The notes under the pieces are model-generated. The model searched no databases. It was not told the DNA's origin and saw only the letters and a list, made by a program, of their open reading frames with translations. Of a DNA stretch of 10,634 nucleotides, positions 1 through 6,511 are shown piece after piece; the stretch's first letter is position 1, and every line of letters begins with the position of its first letter. Both the position numbers and the translations under genes were made by a program. Location of the stretch: assembly GCA_014381795.1 (NCBI GenBank), contig JACNKY010000223.1, positions 1-10,634 on the forward strand, given 5' to 3'. The stretch is from Pseudomonadota bacterium. Lineage in GTDB: Bacteria > SAR324 > NAC60-12.

Positions 1-81
1 GTTTTGCAAAATATTCAGTCTTCAATTTTTGTTTTAGCTTTAAGATTATATAGTCTGCATTTTAACTGAAACAGAGGAAGT

Positions 82-159
82 ATGCCACTTTTAAGCGTGC
101 ACTGGTTTGGACTGAAAGTCCTGTCTGCAGCGAGATATTTTGTCTCAGCAGTCACTTAA
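82..159 (+). other. Doubtful 25-codon ORF in the 5' intergenic region
   Basis: The first 245 bases contain no convincing gene. The only candidate is this short ORF, MPLLSVHWFGL... to a TAA at 157. It is preceded by AGAGGAAG at 73-80, a better Shine-Dalgarno match than most of the real genes here have, but the spacing to the ATG is only one to four bases. The peptide resembles nothing I know. An imperfect hairpin lies inside it: CTGC 125-128 pairs with GCAG 148-151, and GAGA 132-135 with TCTC 143-146. It could be chance, a leader peptide, or the remnant of something upstream. I saw no clear promoter in this region. Confidence 0.12.
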
Positions 160-245
160 AGCAGACGGAATGGATTGAGCAATCTTTCATTTTATGCTCT
201 GATGGAGACCTAATAAAACAACTCAAGCAGGTAGAACATTTATAA

Positions 246-1073
246 ATGAATTCGTCAGACAGGCAAAATGCTCAATCATCTACGCAGACAATAGCACTGT
301 ATTCAAGAAAAGTTGGAGAAAACGGTCCAGACTTTGTTGTGCTTCACGGATTATTCGGTTCCGGAAAAAATTGGCGCAGTTTCGCGGGCTCTCTTGAGGA
401 GGACTTTCAAGTCTGGACACTCGATGCACGTAATCATGGTGATTCACCACATGCGGATTCGATGAATTATCAGCAAATGGCAGAAGATGTTGCCCGTTTT
501 TTTGCTGAAAACGAATTGAAAAATGTAATCCTCCTCGGTCACAGCATGGGTGGAAAAACTGCAATGCAGCTTGCCTTGCAGTTTCCAGATAGAATTGCGG
601 CGTTGATTGTGGTGGATATCGCACCAGTCTGTTATGATCATCTGCATAAACAGCTGAAACTGATAGAGGCCATGCAGGAACTCCACTTAGCGGCGGAAAT
701 GTCGCGCAGTGAGATTGAAAAAAAGCTGGCACTTAAAATTCCTGAAAAACGCCTGCTTTCTTTTTTGATGACGAATTTAAATCGTCAAAATGGACAATTT
801 AAGTGGCGTATCGGTTTGCAACAGATTGCTGCAGGCATGCCGGATCTGTTAAACTATCCGGATCTGAAAAGTGTTTTTAAAGGCCCGGTACAATTTATAG
901 GTGGAGAAAATTCTGCTTATCTTAAGTTTGAATATCATGCGCTGATCCGAAAATATTTTCCGGAAAGCAGAATTACGCTGCTTAAAAATTGCGGACATTG
1001 GCTGCATGTTGAACAGCCGGCTGCTTTCCAAAAAACAGTAAACGAATTTTTACAGGATAATAATTTAAGATGA
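246..1073 (+). CDS. Alpha/beta-fold hydrolase, YbfF-like esterase
   Basis: A 275-residue cytoplasmic serine hydrolase of the YbfF esterase type, which cleaves short acyl esters or thioesters; the natural substrate is unknown. The oxyanion-hole region is LHGLFGSGKNW (about 33-43). The next landmark is LDARNHGDSP (59-68). The nucleophile elbow is GHSMGG with Ser100. IVVDIAPV carries Asp124, 24 residues after the serine, the same spacing as the Ser-Asp pair I recall for E. coli YbfF. GHWLHVEQP carries the catalytic His251. Length fits the family, with about 15 extra N-terminal residues. There is no signal peptide. Only a weak AGGT lies upstream of the ATG. The gene opens an operon: its TGA overlaps the next start in ATGA at 1070-1073. 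Family assignment is firm; substrate is open. Confidence 0.9.
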   Translation: MNSSDRQNAQSSTQTIALYSRKVGENGPDFVVLHGLFGSGKNWRSFAGSLEEDFQVWTLDARNHGDSPHADSMNYQQMAEDVARFFAENELKNVILLGHSMGGKTAMQLALQFPDRIAALIVVDIAPVCYDHLHKQLKLIEAMQELHLAAEMSRSEIEKKLALKIPEKRLLSFLMTNLNRQNGQFKWRIGLQQIAAGMPDLLNYPDLKSVFKGPVQFIGGENSAYLKFEYHALIRKYFPESRITLLKNCGHWLHVEQPAAFQKTVNEFLQDNNLR

Positions 1074-1972
1074 AAAAGATGAACAATAACTTTTACCAGA
1101 CTCCTGCCGGAGTTCCGGAAGAATTGGAAATCCAGACTTCAAACCTGCGTTTATCAGCAAAATGCTGGGGGAATCCTGAAGGAATGCCCGTGCTCGCGTT
1201 TCACGGCTGGCTGGATAATGCGGCGACTTTTGATCATTTAGCACCATATTTAAAAGAGTTTCGGCTGGTCTCACTCGATTTGCCGGGACATGGATTATCG
1301 GAGCACCGGTCTTCCGGCTCGTCTTATCATTTCAGCGACATAATCGTGGATGTGCTGGAAGTGCTGCATGTTTTGGGTTGGCAGCGTTTTTCCCTGCTCG
1401 GTCACTCGATGGGAGCCGGGGTTGCATCTTATCTTGCTGGCACAATTCCGGAAAAAATCAGCTCTGTAATCTTAATTGAAGGTTTAGGTTCATTGGCTCA
1501 GAAAGCAGAAAAAATGCCTGAAATATTACGTGAATCTGCTGAACAATGGCAGCAGCTTCCGCATAAAAAACTGCCGCTTTATCCTGATGTAGAAACCGCA
1601 GTCAAAGTACGTCATCATGTTGGCGGAATCGAGGAGTCATCTGTCAGGACTTTGGTCGCACGTGGTTTGCAGCCTGTAGACGGAGGTTTTACCTGGCGCA
1701 GTGATCCGCGGCTAAAAATAAAATCACGACACTACCTGACTGAAGATCAAGCCTGTGCTTTCCTGGAGCAAATAACTGCTCCTGTTTTGCTGATTGAAGC
1801 AGAAAATGCCAAGCAGGATCAATGGAAAGAACTGTTGCTCAAACGAATACCGTACATAAAAAATTTACAGCACCGGAAAGTTTGCGGAGATCACCACCTG
1901 CATCTTGATAATCCGCAAGAAGTCGCTGTGGTGATTCGTGAATTTCTGCAGCAAATTTCTGGGAAAGCATGA
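1070..1972 (+). CDS. Alpha/beta-fold hydrolase, SERHL/Kraken-like
   Basis: A 300-residue second alpha/beta hydrolase, not a recent copy of the preceding one. Landmarks are AFHGWLDNAATFD (about 43-55), LDLPGHGLSEHR (69-80), the nucleophile elbow GHSMGAG with Ser113, LIEGLG (135-140), and a C-terminal DHHLHLDNP. His275 in that last motif aligns with the catalytic histidine of the upstream hydrolase. The HGWLDN / LPGHG / IEGL pattern is that of the serine hydrolase-like (SERHL, Kraken) group, whose substrates are mostly unknown. The acid residue is uncertain: Glu137 stands 24 residues after the serine, where the neighbour has Asp. The protein is soluble, with no signal peptide. It overlaps genes on both sides by four bases (ATGA at 1070 and at 1969), implying translational coupling. 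No Shine-Dalgarno precedes its ATG. Confidence 0.88.
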   Translation: MKKMNNNFYQTPAGVPEELEIQTSNLRLSAKCWGNPEGMPVLAFHGWLDNAATFDHLAPYLKEFRLVSLDLPGHGLSEHRSSGSSYHFSDIIVDVLEVLHVLGWQRFSLLGHSMGAGVASYLAGTIPEKISSVILIEGLGSLAQKAEKMPEILRESAEQWQQLPHKKLPLYPDVETAVKVRHHVGGIEESSVRTLVARGLQPVDGGFTWRSDPRLKIKSRHYLTEDQACAFLEQITAPVLLIEAENAKQDQWKELLLKRIPYIKNLQHRKVCGDHHLHLDNPQEVAVVIREFLQQISGKA

Positions 1973-2784
1973 GTTCTCTAACAACAACTGAAACAGAAAA
2001 TCCGCAAACACCTAAAGACATGCGCCCGCAGGTTTCGTCCACAGGCAAACGTCTGTTTTCCCTGCTGCTCGATTTTATTTTTGCTCTGCTGCTCGCAAAT
2101 ACCCTTGTGCAGATTTTCCGCAAAGAGCATTGGGATTTAGTGATGCAGTCACGAGACTTAGCCGACCTGCTGCCTTTTTATGGAAGTATTGTTTTTGTGT
2201 TAATTGTTAAAGATGTTTTCGGACGTAGTCTTGGGAAACTTCTGCTGGGTATGACAATTCGGAAGGTTGATGATTTTTCACAGCGGCCGCCGCTGATTAT
2301 ACTTTTAAAAAGGAATCTGCTGCTGTTGCTTTTTCCTGTGGAAGGTGTGGTACTTGTACGTGATGCTTATGCGAGACGTCTAGCGGACAAATGGTGGGGT
2401 ACTGTAGTACTTGATGACCAAAAAGCGATGCGGCCGATTTTACGTATTTTGCTTGGTAACATCATTTTATTTGGTTTTTTTTCAGCAGCAATTTTATTTC
2501 AACGTTCCGGAATTGAAAAAACAGCGGCTTATCAAACTGCGGAGCAGGCGATTCGTGCTCACTCATCTTTGCAGCAACTGCTGGAACAGGCACCTGACAT
2601 TGAGGAACCTGAGATGCATTTGGATTTGCGGGTAAATGCGGAAAACCCTTCACTGGTACGTGTAAGAGTTGGTGACGAAGATACAGGAAAGCTGGTGACG
2701 GTTTCATTAAACTTACGGGGAAATCCGCGCAGTTGGGAAGTTCTTGATGTTGAAATAAAACCGATCAGCGAGATAGAAGATTAA
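1969..2784 (+). CDS. RDD-family inner-membrane protein with C-terminal soluble domain
   Basis: A 271-residue membrane protein of unknown function. The RDD domain spans about 27-150. Its hallmarks are the Arg and Asp of KRLFSLLLDFIF in helix 1 (27-38), a second helix at about 70-82, the SLGKLLLGMTIRKV loop (87-100), a third hydrophobic stretch (about 109-130), and RRLADKWWGTVVL (136-148). A fourth helix lies at about 158-177. It is followed by roughly 90 mostly polar residues rich in Glu, which probably form a soluble domain. RDD proteins are membrane proteins of uncertain role; some have been linked to ion transport. A GGGAAAG precedes the ATG, which overlaps the hydrolase stop. The gene ends the operon and converges on dut with 15 bases between stops, with no terminator visible in the gap. 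Confidence 0.85.
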   Translation: MSSLTTTETENPQTPKDMRPQVSSTGKRLFSLLLDFIFALLLANTLVQIFRKEHWDLVMQSRDLADLLPFYGSIVFVLIVKDVFGRSLGKLLLGMTIRKVDDFSQRPPLIILLKRNLLLLLFPVEGVVLVRDAYARRLADKWWGTVVLDDQKAMRPILRILLGNIILFGFFSAAILFQRSGIEKTAAYQTAEQAIRAHSSLQQLLEQAPDIEEPEMHLDLRVNAENPSLVRVRVGDEDTGKLVTVSLNLRGNPRSWEVLDVEIKPISEIED

Positions 2785-2799
2785 AGCAGAAGCGGATGT

Positions 2800-3246
2800 T
2801 CAGCTACCCGTACTGCCGAAACCACCGGTTCCGCGAACAGTATTTTCCAGGGAGTCAACGACTTCGATCCGGCAGGGTTCAAGTTTGCGTACCAGCATTT
2901 GCGCAACTCGCTGCTGTAAAAGTTCTTCTGCGGCTTGCATGCCGTCAGCCGCACCAACATAACGGAGAGGCAGGAAGATGCGTCCACGGTAGTCCGGATC
3001 AATGATTCCTACACTGTTTGCCAGGAAAAAATCAGTTTTTATGATGCTTGAACGCGGGACTATTTCAACATAATAACCGTCACTCAAGTGTATTGAAATT
3101 CCGGTGTCAAAAAAGAAAATGTCCGGTCTTTTTTGTTCAACGGACATGGCAGTCAAGTCAATGCCTGCATCTGTTTCATGTCCACGTTTGGGAATTGACA
3201 TGCCGTCATAATGACAGCAAATTTTTAAAAGTGGTGTAGAATCCAA
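2800..3246 (-). CDS. dut: dUTP diphosphatase (dUTPase)
   Basis: The trimeric dUTPase hydrolyses dUTP to dUMP and pyrophosphate, keeping uracil out of DNA and supplying dUMP for thymidylate synthesis. All five motifs are present in order: DAGIDLTA (26-33), PRSSIIK (64-70), GIIDPDYRGRI (80-90, with the likely catalytic Asp83 and the uracil-stacking Tyr86), QQRVAQMLV (111-119), and the Gly-rich C-terminal arm RGTGGFGSTG (138-147). At 148 residues the length is normal. The start is a TTG at 3246; there is no ATG upstream in frame, and the first internal ATG (codon 16) would delete the first beta strand (LLKICCHYDG). A purine run GGGGGGAAAG lies upstream but is rather far off. It converges with the RDD gene and diverges from the gene at 3428. 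Confidence 0.95.
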   Translation of the reverse strand: MDSTPLLKICCHYDGMSIPKRGHETDAGIDLTAMSVEQKRPDIFFFDTGISIHLSDGYYVEIVPRSSIIKTDFFLANSVGIIDPDYRGRIFLPLRYVGAADGMQAAEELLQQRVAQMLVRKLEPCRIEVVDSLENTVRGTGGFGSTGS

Positions 3247-3263
3247 AATATTTTTTACTTTCC

Positions 3264-3347
3264 CCCCGCAACAGAGTGCGGGGCTACCGTGTTAAACTTT
3301 GAAACTTTTTAGCGGCACAGTGTTGCCGTGTGAAACTCTGAAACTTT
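3264..3347. repeat. Two tandem hairpin-plus-tail units between dut and the 433-residue gene
   Basis: Unit 1 begins with a perfect 7-bp stem, CCCCGCA (3264-3270) and TGCGGGG (3277-3283), around loop ACAGAG. It is followed by a tail containing AAACTTTGAAACTTT (3294-3308). Unit 2 has a 5-bp stem, CGGCA (3313-3317) and TGCCG (3324-3328), around loop CAGTGT, followed by AAACTCTGAAACTTT (3333-3347). The tails, taken from CCGTG at 3287 and 3326, match at 20 of 22 bases with a 39-base offset. The loops are also similar. The element sits between divergent genes, so it lies upstream of both. It looks like a palindromic dispersed repeat of the REP kind, though only this copy is in the window. Neither stem is followed by a T-run on the plus strand. 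Confidence 0.6.
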
Positions 3348-3427
3348 GTGATATTTTGCCTTTAATAGACTAAAATTTAATTTTAAAGAGTTTATGAATT
3401 TAACAAAAAATATTCAAGCTTTGACGC

Positions 3428-4729
3428 ATGCCCCTTGACAGAAAATCCATCAGAACGTTGCTCCAAAACGCAAATCGTCCTGTGCTGGCAGATATTTTGG
3501 AAAAACTGTGGGAACTACCGCTGCTAGAATATTCAGCCTCTCTCTGGGAAAAACCGGCCTCCACTCCGCCCATGGAAAAAGCACTGCAGGAAGCATTTGA
3601 AAGTGAATTTTGCAGAATAGGTTTGAGCTACGAACAAGCGCGGGAATTTTGCGACAGCTTGGAAAAAACTCGAATTTTACAAACCGCTACTCACCTGACA
3701 GCAACAGAAGGGCCGACGTTTCTGGCTTTACATCAGTTAGCTCTGCTGGGTCTGCCTCCACATGAAACTTATTTCGTAGGCTCATTTTCCGGAGTCCCTT
3801 TTGCAAATTCCGCCTGGTCAGGATGTTTGAATTATAGTAAACGTTTTGATTTGGAAGCGCTCATTTCGCCTCAAGCTGCTGAATTTACAGAATTGAAACG
3901 CTCGGATGCGGACCGTTCCCGTGACTCAGCAGAAAGACGTATCTCGCTAATTCCGGGAAAAATGAGAGATGCCCGTGTTTTTCAAAGCAGGATTCCGCAA
4001 AAACTTGTCAATCTGCGACCCTTCTTTGCAGATCCAATTCGTAAAATTTCTCCAGCCACCGTCAGCGGAGATGACTTCACAGTCTGGGCTTCTCAGTTTT
4101 GCACAAATCAACTGCGTCAAATAATTCCGCAAAAATCACTGCTCTATTTTGATCTTAACGAAGTTATCCGTAATTATCTGCTGAAGGTTTTGCAAAATTC
4201 CACGCACCCTCTTCACCGCTTATTGTTCGAGCGAAAAATTCGTGAAAGCGTTTTTGCTGAATTTCCGGCAGAGACACCGCTCTTCACGGTTGAGGTTCTT
4301 CACAAAAACAAAATTCGCCAGGAAGCATTAATTATTCAGGATGAAATGTTAAAGAGTCAGAATTATCAGCTCGAACTTTCGCAGCAAAAAATAATTCATG
4401 AACTGGAAACAGGCCGTCTCTGTCCGGGCCTCTTTTTAGTTTTTACGAGCTTGAGTTTTATCAATGGTCTGACTTGTTTTGGTAGTTTTGAACAAGTTGA
4501 ATATCTCGCGGAATTCAAACGCAGGTGGCTCAAACTTGATTTGCTGGAAAAGGAAGCTGTACGCACAGTTAACATCAGTGCTCTCACTAGCGGACGCTAC
4601 GTTGATGAGGCTCAGGCTGTAGTTCATCCACTGGATTTGCTGCTGGGTCTAGAATGTAGTTTTCCTGAAAATATAACTGTAGGAGAGTTGATGAAACCTT
4701 TGTTAGGGCGTTTAGGCGCCGAAGTTTGA
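3428..4729 (+). CDS. Uncharacterised 433-residue protein, possibly distantly BshC-like
   Basis: I do not recognise this protein. It is soluble by appearance, with no signal peptide or membrane helix, and has seven cysteines. Regions that look constrained are THLTATEGPTFLALHQ (88-103), YFVGSFSGVPFANSAWSGCL (115-134), ELKRSDADRSRDSAERRISL (155-174), WASQFCTNQLR (220-230), YFDLNEVIRNYLLK (240-253), GRLCPGLF (329-336), and CFGSFEQVEYLAEFK (350-364). The order of an N-terminal TATEGPTFLALH and a C-terminal CPG...GSFEQVEYLAEFK is loosely like BshC, where TGQQ.GL..GPLY and SPN...GGPGEIAYWAALK occupy similar places; BshC is about 100 residues longer. This is only a hypothesis. The ATG is fixed by an in-frame TGA at 3422; no Shine-Dalgarno is seen. 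Length and clean coding make it a real gene. Confidence 0.82.
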   Translation: MPLDRKSIRTLLQNANRPVLADILEKLWELPLLEYSASLWEKPASTPPMEKALQEAFESEFCRIGLSYEQAREFCDSLEKTRILQTATHLTATEGPTFLALHQLALLGLPPHETYFVGSFSGVPFANSAWSGCLNYSKRFDLEALISPQAAEFTELKRSDADRSRDSAERRISLIPGKMRDARVFQSRIPQKLVNLRPFFADPIRKISPATVSGDDFTVWASQFCTNQLRQIIPQKSLLYFDLNEVIRNYLLKVLQNSTHPLHRLLFERKIRESVFAEFPAETPLFTVEVLHKNKIRQEALIIQDEMLKSQNYQLELSQQKIIHELETGRLCPGLFLVFTSLSFINGLTCFGSFEQVEYLAEFKRRWLKLDLLEKEAVRTVNISALTSGRYVDEAQAVVHPLDLLLGLECSFPENITVGELMKPLLGRLGAEV

Positions 4730-4738
4730 TTCGGCACC
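4715..4738 (+). terminator. Stem-loop across the stop codon of the 433-residue gene
   Basis: GGCGCCGAA (4715-4723) pairs with TTCGGCACC (4730-4738) with one C-A mismatch, giving a 9-position stem around a 6-base loop that contains the TGA stop. There is no immediate T-run; a T-rich stretch comes only about 50 bases later (4793-4818). It may be a weak terminator or a 3'-end stabiliser. Confidence 0.35.
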
Positions 4739-4830
4739 TCAAACTAAAGTTCGGATAGCTCAAAATGATCTTGCTTTAAGTCGCTAATTCTCTTAGTTTT
4801 ATAGGTAGTTTTATTTTGTCGCCGGTGATT

Positions 4831-4846
4831 ATTATCGGTTGATAAT
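4831..4846. promoter_or_regulatory. Short inverted repeat upstream of nuoM
   Basis: ATTATC (4831-4836) and GATAAT (4841-4846) are perfect inverted repeats separated by GGTT, about 90 bases before the nuoM start. It could be a repressor operator or chance in AT-rich DNA. I find no convincing -35/-10 pair in the 203-base gap between 4730 and 4932. Confidence 0.2.
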
Positions 4847-4932
4847 CTTTGCTGGAAGAACATATCTGCGGAGCAGACTAAATCACTTGCTTTCATTAAC
4901 ACCAGCGCTTCAAACTTTAGCACCTAATTCTG

Positions 4933-6498
4933 ATGGACATTTCAGCACTTCCAATTCTTTCGCTAATTATATTTTCGCCAATTTTGGGCATTGCCTTCGC
5001 ATTAATGTTCAGAGACGAAGGTAATGGTATACCGGCCAAAGTGGCGGCACTTGTCAGCAGCGTAATTACTTTTATTCTGAGTCTGCACCTCTGGTTTAAT
5101 TTCGATTCCAGCACTGCTGATTTGCAGATGGTGGAGCGTTCCACATGGATTTCTCAATTCAACATTGATTATTTCCTGGCCTTGGATGGACTTAATCTGT
5201 TCTTTTTTCTGCTGGTAACCTTCATCACTCCACTTACTCTGCTTGGTTCGTGGAATGTCGCTAAACGCAACTGGCAGTTTCAAATTCAGATGCTGCTGCT
5301 GCAAATAGGTATGCTTGGTTGTTTTGCAGCAATGGACGTGGTGCTGTTTTATGTATTTTTTGAATTGATGCTGGTACCAATGTATTTGCTGATTGGCATT
5401 TGGGGAGGCACAAACAGACTTTATGCCACTATCAAATTTTTCATTTACACAATGTTCGGTTCACTGTTGATGCTCATCTCCTTGCTTTATACAGCAAACA
5501 TTTATCGTGAATTGCATGGAGCATGGTCTTTCAATGTCCTCGACTGGTACGGCATGGACATTCCTGCAGAAACTCAGTTCTGGTTGTTCCTCGGTTTTGC
5601 GGCTGCGTTTGCAGTAAAGATTCCACTTTTCCCACTACACACCTGGCTGCCGGACGCACACTATGAAGCACCAACTGCCGGATCCGTACAACTGGCCGCA
5701 GTGATGTTGAAGTTTGGACCTTATGGATTTTTGCGTTTTGCAATGCCGGTTTTTCCTGCAGCAGTTTATGATCTCGCTCCGGTTTTCATGGTACTGGCCT
5801 TAATCGGCATTATATACGGAGGACTGGTGGCAATGGTGCAAACTCAAATGAAGCGTCTGATTGCCTATTCTTCAGTGGCTCATATGGGTTACATCGTGCT
5901 GGGATTATTTGCGCTGAACATTCAGGGACTTTCCGGAAGCTGGATTCAAATGATAAATCATGCGATTGTTACTGGCGCACTCTTCCTCACAGTTGGTATG
6001 ATTTACGAACGGACACACACTCAGGAAATTTCCGAATATGGCGGCGTCGCGCATACAATGCCGAAATTTGCGGTGTTTCTCGTTTTCTTTTCCATGGCTT
6101 CTGTTGGTCTGCCAGGATTGAACGGTTTTGTGGGCGAAATTTTGGCGATGATCGGTGCCGCCAAAGTCAACATCTGGTATGGCATTATTGCCGCGGCCGG
6201 TGTTGTGATTGCCGCGATTTATATGCTTTGGATGGTGCAGCGTGTGATCTTCGGTCCTCTAACCAAAGATCTGGTAAAAAATCTTCAAGATTTTTCACTT
6301 CGCGAAGTAATTGTCCTTGTTCCTCTTGTCTTCTGGACTATTTTCCTAGGCGTCTATCCTCAACCTTTCCTTGAGCGCATTGAAGTCAGCATCAACCACT
6401 ACATCGAACTGGTAAAATCGCAGGAACCACGCTTTGCTCAAGATGAAGCAGAAAGTTCCGGATTATCAAAAATACTGGTTTGGAATGTAGGTGAGTGA
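4933..6498 (+). CDS. nuoM: NADH-quinone oxidoreductase subunit M
   Basis: NuoM is one of the three antiporter-like, proton-pumping subunits in the membrane arm of respiratory complex I. The 521 residues, largely hydrophobic, fit the 14-helix fold. Functionally important charges are in place: Glu144 in YVFFELMLVPMY (same number as in E. coli), Lys229 in AVKIPLFPLHTWLPDAH, Lys260 in VMLKFGPYGFLRF, and Glu402 in LNGFVGEILAMIG. The last three are shifted five positions from E. coli 234, 265 and 407. AYSSVAHMGYIVLGLFAL is also typical. The start is bounded by an in-frame TAG at 4918, and no Shine-Dalgarno is seen. It has no nuoL before it or nuoN after it; cysS follows directly. A related antiporter-like subunit (HyfF, MrpD type) is less likely given the full NuoM pattern. 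Confidence 0.93.
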   Translation: MDISALPILSLIIFSPILGIAFALMFRDEGNGIPAKVAALVSSVITFILSLHLWFNFDSSTADLQMVERSTWISQFNIDYFLALDGLNLFFFLLVTFITPLTLLGSWNVAKRNWQFQIQMLLLQIGMLGCFAAMDVVLFYVFFELMLVPMYLLIGIWGGTNRLYATIKFFIYTMFGSLLMLISLLYTANIYRELHGAWSFNVLDWYGMDIPAETQFWLFLGFAAAFAVKIPLFPLHTWLPDAHYEAPTAGSVQLAAVMLKFGPYGFLRFAMPVFPAAVYDLAPVFMVLALIGIIYGGLVAMVQTQMKRLIAYSSVAHMGYIVLGLFALNIQGLSGSWIQMINHAIVTGALFLTVGMIYERTHTQEISEYGGVAHTMPKFAVFLVFFSMASVGLPGLNGFVGEILAMIGAAKVNIWYGIIAAAGVVIAAIYMLWMVQRVIFGPLTKDLVKNLQDFSLREVIVLVPLVFWTIFLGVYPQPFLERIEVSINHYIELVKSQEPRFAQDEAESSGLSKILVWNVGE

Positions 6499-6511
6499 TG
6501 AACTAGGAAAT

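Noticed and set aside
29..52. Possible -35/-10 pair TTGTTT and TATATA upstream of the first hydrolase
   Set aside because: The spacer is only about 12 bases, and such matches are common in AT-rich DNA.
280..732. 150-codon open frame on the minus strand
   Set aside because: Lies entirely inside the hydrolase gene, resembles no protein I know, and is explained as a shadow of the real coding frame.
246..1972. The two hydrolases as a tandem duplication
   Set aside because: Apart from the shared fold motifs they differ along their length and match different subgroups.
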